From Ruminococcaceae bacterium UBA7101 (GTDB lineage: Bacteria; Bacillota; Clostridia; Oscillospirales; Acutalibacteraceae), in the NCBI GenBank assembly GCA_002493325.1, contig DKYL01000060.1, forward strand, positions 1 to 26,281: DNA of 26,281 bases. Direction: 5' to 3'. Of the stretch, positions 1 to 6,746 are shown piece by piece (within the stretch, counting starts at the first letter, position 1; every line of letters begins with the position of its first letter). The position numbers were made by a program, and so were the translations under genes. Below the pieces are notes generated by a model. The model saw nothing but the letters and a program-made list of their open reading frames with translations. It did no database searches and was not told where the DNA came from.

Positions 1-28
1 GCCAGCGTGTAGAATTTGTAATTTAACT
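1..28. repeat. Partial copy of intergenic hairpin repeat
   Basis: Bases 3-22 match 1239-1258 at 19 of 20 positions (shared core cagcgtgtagaa then ttgtaat). In the 1239-1278 copy this is the left arm of an 11-bp hairpin. Here the matching right arm is absent, because the sequence diverges after a T-rich run. The fragment lies directly 3' of the minus-strand binding-protein gene and may be the edge of a larger repeat cut by the window start. Confidence 0.5.
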
Positions 29-44
29 TTTTCTATATTATATC

Positions 45-905
45 TTATTTCTTCTCAGGAGGATTGTATTCAAAACTTGATGCATTATAGCCGAAATATT
101 TTTCAACAATCGGAGCAAATTCATCAGCATCATTATATTCAGGGCTCTTCAGCTCATAAATTGCCTCATTGATTGCGTCATTGTACCAATCCCACTTTTT
201 GAACAGATAAGCATAACTGATATTATCAAGCTCACCATCAAGAATTTTATACTCGGCAGCTTTTTCTGCAGAATAATAAAGAAATTCATCAACAACAAGT
301 GCATTGATTTTACCTGCGTCAAGGTCTGCAAGTGCTGCGGCAATATCCTCAGCCTTATACTCCTGAACAGCCTTGCAGTTATTCTTAATTGCTGTGTGCT
401 TATCAAGAGCAGTCTTTGCAACGCCTGTCACAACACCAACGGTTTTGTCCTCAAGTGATGCGTAGCTTGTTACACCGCTTTTATCTGTAGTTATTGTTAT
501 GATTCTGTCATTGATAACATCCTCGCTGAATGTGTAATTTTCGTTAACAGAGCCGACATTCTTCTGCACGCCGCCAATCATAACATAAGCAATACAATTT
601 TCGCCGTTATCATCAACGCAATAAACATCTTCACCGATTTTGTAATCCTTGTCAACCTTCACAAATTTGTAATTCTTAAATTCATTTTTTACATCTTTAA
701 AAATGGTTTCAAACAGCTCAACATCAAAGCCCTTGACCTCGCCGTTTTCCTCATAAACAAAAGGTGCATTATCCTCTGTGTAAGCGATAAGCATTGTTTT
801 AGCTGTAATTTCCTCAGCAGGTCCGCTTTGAGAACAGCCTGCAAAGCAAAGAACAATGAGCATTGCCGAAAGCATAACTGCTAAAATCTTTTTCGTAATT
901 TTCAT
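45..905 (-). CDS. ABC transporter substrate-binding lipoprotein, amino-acid (SBP_bac_3) type
   Basis: Probable extracytoplasmic solute-binding lipoprotein of a polar amino acid ABC importer. It has a lysine-rich N-terminus, a hydrophobic stretch and a lipobox ending LCFAGC, so Cys24 would be lipidated. The mature part has family-3 features: an opening strand followed by APFVYEENGEVKGFDVELFE, a hinge segment with LEDKTVGVVTGVAKTAL, and a late DAGKINALVVDE segment. At 286 residues it has the usual family length. An ATG at 911 is also in frame, but the AGGAGG (914-919) lies only 2 nt from it and 8 nt from the ATG at 905, so I chose 905. The ligand cannot be read from sequence. No permease or ATPase follows within the window; they may lie off the left edge. 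Two cysteines (in DVYC and GENC) could form a disulfide. Confidence 0.88.
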   Translation of the reverse strand: MKITKKILAVMLSAMLIVLCFAGCSQSGPAEEITAKTMLIAYTEDNAPFVYEENGEVKGFDVELFETIFKDVKNEFKNYKFVKVDKDYKIGEDVYCVDDNGENCIAYVMIGGVQKNVGSVNENYTFSEDVINDRIITITTDKSGVTSYASLEDKTVGVVTGVAKTALDKHTAIKNNCKAVQEYKAEDIAAALADLDAGKINALVVDEFLYYSAEKAAEYKILDGELDNISYAYLFKKWDWYNDAINEAIYELKSPEYNDADEFAPIVEKYFGYNASSFEYNPPEKK

Positions 906-935
906 ATTCATATCCTCCTTTGGATAGCTAATATA

Positions 936-964
936 ATTTTATAATATTATTCAATTAAAGTCAA
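936..964 (-). promoter_or_regulatory. Sigma-A promoter of the binding-protein gene
   Basis: On the minus strand, -35 TTGACT (959-964), a 17-bp spacer, and -10 TAAAAT (936-941) sit about 25 nt upstream of the ribosome site of the lipoprotein gene. Confidence 0.6.
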
Positions 965-983
965 TAGAAAACAGCACAATAAA

Positions 984-1302
984 AGCCCTGCATTATGCAA
1001 GGCTTCAGACGTCGATAAAGTGGACTGAACCACGCACTAAAATTAATTAACAAAAAATTTACTGCTTCATATAATTGTAGAACAGAGGCTTGCTTCTGCC
1101 GCCAAAACAATTTAAAAGCCTTGCAATTTGAACAATTGCAAGGCTTTTGTGCGTTTTTCGCCTTTTGCTCGGGGGCAGTACCCTCGTACAGCTCCCACTC
1201 GCAAAAAACGAAATTCAGCTCCATTTCTCAACGTCTGGCAGCGTGTAGAACTTGTAATCTTTCTTTTTTCTACACGCTGAAGCCCTGCATTATGCAAGGC
1301 TT
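984..1302. repeat. Composite intergenic repeat block with flanking 22-bp direct repeats
   Basis: This fills most of the 392-nt gap between two minus-strand genes. A 22-bp near-palindrome (agccctgcattatgcaagg + ctt) occurs identically at 984-1005 and 1281-1302. Between the copies lie: CAGACGT (1006-1012) and its inverse ACGTCTG (1231-1237); a 15-bp perfect hairpin at 1114-1148; a 53-bp segment (1179-1231) that recurs inverted at 25999-26051; and an 11-bp hairpin with arms 1240-1250 and 1268-1278. The block is open on the minus strand for 87 codons (1224 down to 961), but that reading frame is mostly hairpin and repeat sequence with no convincing ribosome site, so I do not call it a gene. The right palindrome abuts the stop of the next gene. 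Confidence 0.75.
1114..1148. repeat. 15-bp perfect hairpin inside the repeat block
   Basis: Arms 1114-1128 (aaaagccttgcaatt) and 1134-1148 are fully complementary around a 5-nt loop. On the plus strand it is followed by gtgcgttttt, so it could act as a weak terminator, but no plus-strand gene precedes it. The arm core AAGCCTTGCA also occurs in the two flanking palindromes, so the three hairpins look related. Confidence 0.7.
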
Positions 1303-1303
1303 A

Positions 1304-2290
1304 TTATTCCTTTTCACTATCGGCAGTTGAGGAATCACTCTTTTTATTTTTTATCACTGTGCCTGCAATCACAAGCGCAACACCGCCGGCTATCATAACT
1401 CCTGCAACCGATAAAATGATTACAGCCGTTTTGGATCTCCTATACGTACCGACTGTATTCCCTGCCTCATTCAAAACCGTTTTTTCTTCCGTATGATTAT
1501 CAGCAGCATTTCCTGATGAATATATTTTATCTGCACTAAATTTTGAGGACTGCTCTTTTTTTGCATTTCTGCTCAGTGTGCCTGTCGGTGTATATTTTGT
1601 CGATGGCTCTTTATCCGAAGCATCATTTTCAGTACTGCCGTTTATGCGTGAATCCGTCGTTTTTTCTTTATCGGATTTATTCGGCTTTAAAGCCTTTGAA
1701 GCGCTCATTTTGACAGTAGGCTCAACATACATATCAAGTCCATAATCAGAAAACAGTATTGCAGTTTTATTTCTTCCGCCTGCATACTCACAGCTTATAT
1801 GATTATACAATGTTCTGTCAGTATCATTAAGCAGTTCAAAACCAATCAGTATCTCACCGCCGCAGCGACTGACTGAGCAGTTGTCAAAATTATAGGTAAG
1901 CCTGATATTTTTCTGTTCATTTGCACCCGTATTGACATATCCGTTCCTGTTAACAGAAAAATGATAGCTGTTGATATCGTTCCAGACATCAAAGCTTATT
2001 ACTGTGTTATCGTCATCGTATCCTTCAAGCCCGACATCATAAAAGGATAAATACATATAAAAGCAACCATTTTCCTCATCAACAATCCATTTTAAAAAAC
2101 CGTCAAAGCCTGTTTCTTTCTGCTGAAAATCAATACGCTCATCAATATCAATCCAGCCATTATATTCACTGATAACATAATTACTGTCAAGTGCATAAGC
2201 GGAAAAAGCAGGCAAAAAAACAAGAAGCATCATCAGCGGTGCAATAAGTCTGAAAACCATACGTAAACGCCTGTTTCCGTCACCTATCAT
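1304..2290 (-). CDS. Membrane-anchored extracytoplasmic protein of unknown function
   Basis: I do not recognise the family. The protein has a signal peptide (positive start, then LIAPLMMLLVFLPAFSAYA) and an extracytoplasmic domain of about 200 residues rich in aromatic residues, Asp and Asn. A Ser/Thr/Lys-rich linker of about 100 residues follows, then a C-terminal membrane helix (AVIILSVAGVMIAGGVALVI) with a short KNKKSDSS-type cytoplasmic tail. This layout is that of a type I surface protein rather than a sortase substrate, as no LPxTG is visible. The frame is open to a GTG at 2314, but the AAAGGAAG at 2301-2308 lies inside that extension and suits the ATG at 2290 (or GTG at 2293). The gene probably stands alone: the repeat block follows it and a terminator lies upstream. 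Confidence 0.75.
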   Translation of the reverse strand: MIGDGNRRLRMVFRLIAPLMMLLVFLPAFSAYALDSNYVISEYNGWIDIDERIDFQQKETGFDGFLKWIVDEENGCFYMYLSFYDVGLEGYDDDNTVISFDVWNDINSYHFSVNRNGYVNTGANEQKNIRLTYNFDNCSVSRCGGEILIGFELLNDTDRTLYNHISCEYAGGRNKTAILFSDYGLDMYVEPTVKMSASKALKPNKSDKEKTTDSRINGSTENDASDKEPSTKYTPTGTLSRNAKKEQSSKFSADKIYSSGNAADNHTEEKTVLNEAGNTVGTYRRSKTAVIILSVAGVMIAGGVALVIAGTVIKNKKSDSSTADSEKE

Positions 2291-2409
2291 CACCAAGACA
2301 CTTCCTTTCAACACTAATCTTTACCAGCAAACTAATCATACCATATCGTGACAAAAAAGTACATAGTGATTATTGATGTTTTTCACTTTTTCTATGAACA
2401 ACCAATGAA

Positions 2410-2446
2410 AAACCCTCTTGATGCAGAGTATACATCAAGAGGGTTT
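2410..2446 (-). terminator. Rho-independent terminator of the SDR-symporter unit
   Basis: A 14-bp perfect stem (2410-2423 with 2433-2446) with a 9-nt loop lies 20 nt past the symporter stop. On the minus strand it runs into UUUUUCAUU. Confidence 0.85.
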
Positions 2447-2466
2447 CATTATCTGTTTTTATAAAA

Positions 2467-3921
2467 TTATTCAGCATTCTTTCTTCTTGCTGCAAGCTCC
2501 GAAGCAATCTTTGCCTTCTTTTCGCCAACAACATCATACTTGAAGATTGGGAAAACAGAAAGCAGTGCAAGAATACCGGGAACAACTGTATAAGCAAAGA
2601 ATACCAAATCCTTTGTACCAAGGTCAAAGCCTGTTGCTGTGCCGTTTGCAATCTGAGTTACTGTATCTGAATAGCCTGATACCTGAATAAATACAAGACC
2701 GAGAGCTGTACCGAGTGCAAGACAAACCTTGATTGTTAAGGTAAGGATTGAATAAGCAGCACCCTCCATTCTCTTGCCTGTTTCATACTCATAATAGTCA
2801 ACACAGTCAGCAGTCATAATCATTGGCATAAGTGTTACTGCACCGAACTGCAAACCGATAAGGAACAGTGACAGATAGAACAGTACCATAAGCACCTTAT
2901 TTTCAGGGCTTATGAAATAGAAATGACCTACAATAAATGACAATACGGATACAACAAAGCCGTAAACAGAAAGCAGAATATATGTCTTTTTCTCGCCCAT
3001 TTTCTTAATCAGAACAGGGCAGAGAGCCATACTTATCATTGAGCCGACTGCCGTTACAATACCGAGAACTGCAACAAGATTCTGTGAGCCGAGAATAACA
3101 TTTGCTGCCTGAACCTGAATACCCATAGCCATCTGTCTGCCGAAGCCAAGGAAATAGGAAACAATAACAAGCATAAACGGCTTATTGTTTTTAAGTGCAC
3201 CAACCATATCCTTAAAGGTTGTTTTTTCAGTTGCAACATAGGCAACACGCTCCTTGTTGAGCATAGGAATAAGCGCAAACAATACACAGCCGAGCACTGC
3301 GGTTAACAGTGCAGTAAAGAAATACTCGCTTGAAATCATCGGTGTATCTGTTTCACCGCTGGCAACAAATACCTTTGAACCATTAGGAATGATTAAGCAT
3401 ACAATCGGAACAATGACTACGCAGGCAGAAAAACCAACCTGCTTGAATGTGTTTGAAATGGAAACTACGTTTGTTCTTTCTGTCGGGTTCGGCGTAAGCA
3501 CGGATGCAATACCCTGTGACGGAACATCGCCCAAGGTCATTGCAAGTGACCAGATAAGATATGTAACAAAAATCCATACATACAGACCCACACCTGTAAA
3601 CGGAACCTTTAAGAACACAATCGCCGTCATAATAAGCAGCGGTGCCAATGAATACATAATCATGGATTTGAACTTGCCGTTTTTGCTTTTTGAACGGTCA
3701 ATCATATTACCCACAATCGGGTCAAACACTGCCGATACAATCTTGGCAATTAAAATCAAAATACCCACTATGGCAATATCAGCACCGAGAATTGATGAAT
3801 CAAATTCTGCCTGATAGGAATTAAGCAAGCCTACGATTGCCTGAAAACCGAAAAGTCCCAGTGAGTAAGCTGCAATTTCCTTAAAATTCATATGTTTTTG
3901 CTTAGTTATATCCTGTGCCAT
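2467..3921 (-). CDS. GPH-family cation symporter (MFS, sugar/glycoside type)
   Basis: A 484-residue, roughly 12-helix inner membrane transporter of the glycoside-pentoside-hexuronide:cation symporter family (MelB/XynP-like). The family signature after helix 2 is intact: D67-P-I-V-G-N-M-I-D75-R, followed by K-x-G-K. A second family motif near the middle reads TADCVDYYEYETGKRMEG, the conserved region before helices 9-10. The frame extends to a TTG at 3936, but GAGGGAGAG lies 6 nt before the ATG at 3921, which I take as the start. It follows the dehydrogenase gene by 85 nt in the same direction and is likely co-transcribed, so it may import that enzyme's substrate. The substrate is not readable, and GPH members also carry non-sugar compounds. 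It is a distant paralogue of the transporter at 6747-8303. Confidence 0.9.
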   Translation of the reverse strand: MAQDITKQKHMNFKEIAAYSLGLFGFQAIVGLLNSYQAEFDSSILGADIAIVGILILIAKIVSAVFDPIVGNMIDRSKSKNGKFKSMIMYSLAPLLIMTAIVFLKVPFTGVGLYVWIFVTYLIWSLAMTLGDVPSQGIASVLTPNPTERTNVVSISNTFKQVGFSACVVIVPIVCLIIPNGSKVFVASGETDTPMISSEYFFTALLTAVLGCVLFALIPMLNKERVAYVATEKTTFKDMVGALKNNKPFMLVIVSYFLGFGRQMAMGIQVQAANVILGSQNLVAVLGIVTAVGSMISMALCPVLIKKMGEKKTYILLSVYGFVVSVLSFIVGHFYFISPENKVLMVLFYLSLFLIGLQFGAVTLMPMIMTADCVDYYEYETGKRMEGAAYSILTLTIKVCLALGTALGLVFIQVSGYSDTVTQIANGTATGFDLGTKDLVFFAYTVVPGILALLSVFPIFKYDVVGEKKAKIASELAARRKNAE

Positions 3922-3953
3922 AACGCTCTCCCTCAAAATAACTTTTAAAGCAA

Positions 3954-3971
3954 AAGGGCGAAAATGCCCTT
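3954..3971 (-). other. Small intercistronic hairpin between dehydrogenase and symporter genes
   Basis: A 6-bp stem (3954-3959 with 3966-3971) around a 6-nt loop is followed on the minus strand by TTGCTTT. It is too weak to be a sure terminator. It could attenuate or process the SDR-symporter transcript. Confidence 0.4.
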
Positions 3972-4006
3972 AAGAAGACATCCTCGTCCCTGCTTATAAA
4001 CTGAAA

Positions 4007-4861
4007 TCAGTCTTTAAATACATCATTGAAAAGGTCAATATCCGCAACCTTCATAACAAGTGAGAACAGCTCGCTGCCCTTAACAGGGAGCATTCTGTTG
4101 AATATGGACATTGCGTGAGCGTCAAGTCCGTGAACCATCATCGGACGCTTATGCTCAATACCAAACATAATCATCTTAACCATAAGGTCACAGTCAGTTG
4201 AAATCATATCCATAACCTTCTGACCCTTACCGCCGTCATTCTTCTGATCACGGAAAATGTCTGTCTTGGTAAAGCCAGGGCAAACCAAGCCAACATACAT
4301 CTTACCCTTGAACTCAACTCTGAGCGCCTCAGTGAAGCCCTTTAATGCAGCCTTTGAAGCACTGTACATTGATGTACCTGCAAGAGTCATTAATGCTGCT
4401 GAAGAGTCAATGTTGATGATTGCAGGATTTTCCTGCTGAAGAAGAACAGGTAAAAATGTTTTAACACCATAAACACATGAATAGAAATTGATGTTCATAG
4501 CTCTCTCAATCTCGTCATATGAATATCTGTCAAATCTCTTGAACTTAGGAAGAATACCTGCATTGTTGATAAGAACTGAAGGAACAATGCCCTCCTCCTC
4601 TAATTCTTTAGCAAAATTCTCCCAGTTTTCTTTAACTGAAACGTCAAAAAGCTTATAAGAAAACTGCTCTGCATATGTGGGTCCGAGCTCCTCAATGAAA
4701 GCAAGCATCTTAGACTCACTTCTTGCAACACCCACTACCTGACAGCCGTGTTTTTTGATAAGGGTTGCTGCAATTCCTGCACCCATACCGCCGGATGCAC
4801 CTGTTACAATAACGGTTTTGCCTGAAAGCCAGTCACCGTTACAGCATTTACAATCGCTCAT
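4007..4861 (-). CDS. Short-chain dehydrogenase/reductase (SDR, Rossmann fold)
   Basis: A 284-residue classical SDR that oxidises or reduces an alcohol/ketone. It has the cofactor loop TGASGGMG (20-27), NNAG (99-102), catalytic Ser153, Tyr166 and Lys170 (MYSASK), and PGFTKTD (195-201). The strand-2 end reads VGVARSESK, with Arg rather than Asp after the strand, which suggests NADP(H) preference (inference). It has a C-terminal extension beyond the minimal core and an odd N-terminus with three clustered cysteines (SDCKCC). An in-frame start at 4909 exists, but AGGAGG sits 7 nt before the ATG at 4861. It is first in the unit with the GPH symporter and divergent from a TetR regulator, the usual arrangement for a substrate-inducible catabolic or detoxifying pair. 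The substrate is unknown; steroid, bile acid, sugar alcohol or short-chain ketone are all possible. Confidence 0.9.
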   Translation of the reverse strand: MSDCKCCNGDWLSGKTVIVTGASGGMGAGIAATLIKKHGCQVVGVARSESKMLAFIEELGPTYAEQFSYKLFDVSVKENWENFAKELEEEGIVPSVLINNAGILPKFKRFDRYSYDEIERAMNINFYSCVYGVKTFLPVLLQQENPAIINIDSSAALMTLAGTSMYSASKAALKGFTEALRVEFKGKMYVGLVCPGFTKTDIFRDQKNDGGKGQKVMDMISTDCDLMVKMIMFGIEHKRPMMVHGLDAHAMSIFNRMLPVKGSELFSLVMKVADIDLFNDVFKD

Positions 4862-4900
4862 AATATATCCTCCTAAAAAGTAAGTATCATATTCCCATAT

Positions 4901-4929
4901 ATTATACAATACAAAAATTGAATTTACAA
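4901..4929 (-). promoter_or_regulatory. Sigma-A promoter of the SDR-symporter unit
   Basis: On the minus strand, -35 TTGTAA (4924-4929), a 17-bp spacer and -10 TATAAT (4901-4906). The predicted start is near 4894. Just downstream lies TATCATAT (4885-4892), which is also half of the palindrome in front of the divergent TetR gene. Confidence 0.65.
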
Positions 4930-5050
4930 TATTTATTTTTTCATTTGACTATTTTTTCATATTCATCATTTATAAATAATATTTGTTTGTGGCTATTCAA
5001 CAAAATCTTATTGCATTTTTTATAACAAACGCTGAATATTGTGCATATTG

Positions 5051-5079
5051 TTGAAAAGTGTTCTTTATTATGATAAAAT
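5051..5079 (+). promoter_or_regulatory. Sigma-A promoter of the TetR-family gene
   Basis: -35 TTGAAA (5051-5056), a 17-bp spacer and -10 TAAAAT (5074-5079). The predicted start is near 5086, at the edge of a 14-bp palindrome. Confidence 0.6.
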
Positions 5080-5085
5080 TGTTAT

Positions 5086-5099
5086 ATATGATATCATAT
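5086..5099. promoter_or_regulatory. Candidate TetR operator (14-bp palindrome)
   Basis: ATATGATATCATAT is a perfect palindrome placed at the predicted transcription start of the regulator gene. That position suits autorepression. One half-site (TATCATAT) recurs in the dehydrogenase leader at 4885-4892. The base composition is AT-rich, so chance is possible. Confidence 0.45.
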
Positions 5100-5116
5100 G
5101 GAAAGAGCATAGAGTT

Positions 5117-5653
5117 ATGGACAGAAGAATAAAAAGAACAAAAGCAGCCGTTTTTAATGCAATGCTTGACTTAATGGTTGAAAAGGACGCAGGTAAAATC
5201 ACCGTGCTGGAGCTGTGCAAAAGAGCAGATATTAACAAAAGCACCTTCTATTTGCATTATAAAAGTATGGAGGATTGTCTTGAAAGCTGTTTCCAGATTA
5301 TTATGAATGGCGTTGTTGATATATCAAAGCTTGTCAACTACAATGAAATCGGCAGAAATCCAAAAGCATTTGTAGACAGAGTAATTGATGAGGTGGAAAA
5401 AAGTGCAGAATATCTTTGTAAATTCAAAGCAAGCACAATCTGCGGTCCGTCAATTAAAATACTCAAGCAAAATCTTGTTGAAAACATTGCGAATTATAAT
5501 GGGTTCAGTAAGGAAAACAATTATTACGAATATGCAAACATTACCTTTGCAGTGGGCGGAATGATTGATTTACTTATTGAAATGCTTCCAAATTTAAACA
5601 AAGAGCTTTTGAGCAAATCAATGTGTACAATGCTGCAATCGTATAACAATTGA
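5117..5653 (+). CDS. TetR/AcrR-family transcriptional regulator
   Basis: A 178-residue DNA-binding regulator. The N-terminal helix-turn-helix is clear: an initial helix from about residue 7, then ITVLELCKRADINKSTFYLH, with the Y-x-H/Y-F/Y-K ending typical of TetR proteins. The C-terminal two thirds is helical with no recognisable ligand signature; it resembles the clostridial TetR group with a C-terminal domain of the AcrR/DhaS type. The frame is open to 5039, but that extension would include the predicted promoter and palindrome, so I chose ATG 5117. The ribosome site is weak. It is divergent from the SDR-symporter unit and likely represses it and itself, with release by a ligand related to the transported compound (inference from context). 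Confidence 0.88.
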   Translation: MDRRIKRTKAAVFNAMLDLMVEKDAGKITVLELCKRADINKSTFYLHYKSMEDCLESCFQIIMNGVVDISKLVNYNEIGRNPKAFVDRVIDEVEKSAEYLCKFKASTICGPSIKILKQNLVENIANYNGFSKENNYYEYANITFAVGGMIDLLIEMLPNLNKELLSKSMCTMLQSYNN

Positions 5654-5659
5654 AATATC

Positions 5660-5690
5660 AACAGGCACTCCAAACGGAGTGCCTGTTTTT
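5660..5690 (+). terminator. Terminator of the TetR-family gene
   Basis: An 11-bp GC-rich stem (5661-5671 with 5676-5686) with loop AAAC is followed by TTTTT, starting a few nt after the TetR stop. Confidence 0.92.
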
Positions 5691-5707
5691 CATTGCAGCT
5701 TAAAAAT

Positions 5708-5736
5708 AAACACCCAAAGTCCGGCTTTGGGTGTTT
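5708..5736 (-). terminator. Terminator of the second symporter unit
   Basis: A 12-bp perfect stem (5708-5719 with 5725-5736) and a 5-nt loop. The minus strand continues ATTTTTA; the plus strand also continues with a T run, so it may work in both directions. It separates the convergent TetR gene and the gene ending at 5749. Confidence 0.8.
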
Positions 5737-5748
5737 GATTTTTTTGTA

Positions 5749-6732
5749 TTATGCAAGGAACAATGCTGAAATGTCTATATTCGTATCATCAACATACCAG
5801 CTATTGCCGATTTTAACAACATAAAGCTCCTGTGTTGCAACAACCGTACCATCCTCAAGAGTTACGTCAACAGTTGCCTTGGCAACAGAATCAATATCCT
5901 CTGAGCAGTCAAGCTTTGCAAAAGCATCAGTCATATCTGACTTCTTTGTGTCTTTTTTATCAGCATCAACAAGACCAAACCGGTCAGCCTTTGCTGCACC
6001 TGACTCTGCTACAGGCTTAATTCTTGCTGAATACTCTTCAACATAAGCCTTTGCATCATCAGCTGAAAGCTCGGTGCACTCTTTAACTGTTGTGGTGAAT
6101 TTATAGTCCTTACCGAATTTCTCCTGATAAACACCTGTTGATTCTTCCTGAATTACAGTCTTTTCATCCTGTGCAAGCTTTTTTTCAGTACCGGTTAAAG
6201 ACTTGCCGTAACGGTCAACATTTGATTCAAAAGCACCGAACATAAATTCAGTGTCCATATAATCATCGCCGTAGACAGCCTTTCTCACCTCGCTGAGCTT
6301 AGCAAAATAGCTGTTATAGAATTCATCATAATCATCAAGACCGCAGGTGCTGAGGAGTTCAACATAATAGTCATACATTGTGTTATAAACCTCATCAATA
6401 GCAGCAGCCTCTTCATCTGTACCTGTGCCGACAAAATCAGCCTGCTTAACATCGTCGCCGTCATTGACATAGGGAAGCATATACGCATTAATTACAAAAT
6501 CACCATATTTCTGATTTTTTGAAACCAGTGTGTTTTTATACGCATTATAACCATCACCTGTCTGAACAACAGTATCCGTATAAAACTGAGCAACCTTTTC
6601 AGGTGAAAAAGCAGTGTATCTTATTGTGAAAGCAAAAATTGTCATCAGAACAAGAACAACAGCAACCGTTACACAGGCAATAACTGAGTAAGCACCAGCC
6701 TTAAAGCCCTTTTTCTCTTTTGTTTCAGCCAT
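5749..6732 (-). CDS. Membrane-anchored extracytoplasmic protein, partner of GPH symporter, unknown function
   Basis: I do not recognise this 327-residue protein. It has a short Lys-rich cytoplasmic N-terminus, one membrane helix (about residues 10-36, SVIACVTVAVVLVLMTIFAF), and an extracytoplasmic domain of about 290 residues that is acidic and rich in Tyr and Asp. The last 50 residues (a DVTLEDGT strand, then VKIGNSWYVDD) resemble the ending of NTF2-like extracytoplasmic domains, a low-confidence likeness. The frame also opens with a GTG at 6738, but AGGGGG is 9 nt before the ATG at 6732 and only 3 nt before the GTG. It starts 14 nt after the GPH symporter stop and shares its terminator, so the two are very likely co-transcribed and could be functional partners, for example substrate capture at the membrane surface (inference). 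Confidence 0.75.
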   Translation of the reverse strand: MAETKEKKGFKAGAYSVIACVTVAVVLVLMTIFAFTIRYTAFSPEKVAQFYTDTVVQTGDGYNAYKNTLVSKNQKYGDFVINAYMLPYVNDGDDVKQADFVGTGTDEEAAAIDEVYNTMYDYYVELLSTCGLDDYDEFYNSYFAKLSEVRKAVYGDDYMDTEFMFGAFESNVDRYGKSLTGTEKKLAQDEKTVIQEESTGVYQEKFGKDYKFTTTVKECTELSADDAKAYVEEYSARIKPVAESGAAKADRFGLVDADKKDTKKSDMTDAFAKLDCSEDIDSVAKATVDVTLEDGTVVATQELYVVKIGNSWYVDDTNIDISALFLA

Positions 6733-6746
6733 TTTCACTTACCCCC

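Noticed and set aside
961..1224. An 87-codon minus-strand reading frame in the repeat block (MELNFVFCEWELYEG..., with CNCSNCK)
   Set aside because: It is made of hairpin and repeat DNA, has no convincing ribosome site, and its second copy stops after 18 codons. Treated as a repeat by-product pending evidence of translation.
1006..1237. CAGACGT/ACGTCTG as terminal inverted repeats of a transposon
   Set aside because: Only 7 bp, and it includes the self-complementary ACGT; no transposase and no clear target duplication directly outside these ends.
3254..3814. A 186-codon plus-strand frame inside the first GPH symporter
   Set aside because: It is antisense to a clear membrane transporter and only reflects the codon pattern of hydrophobic residues.
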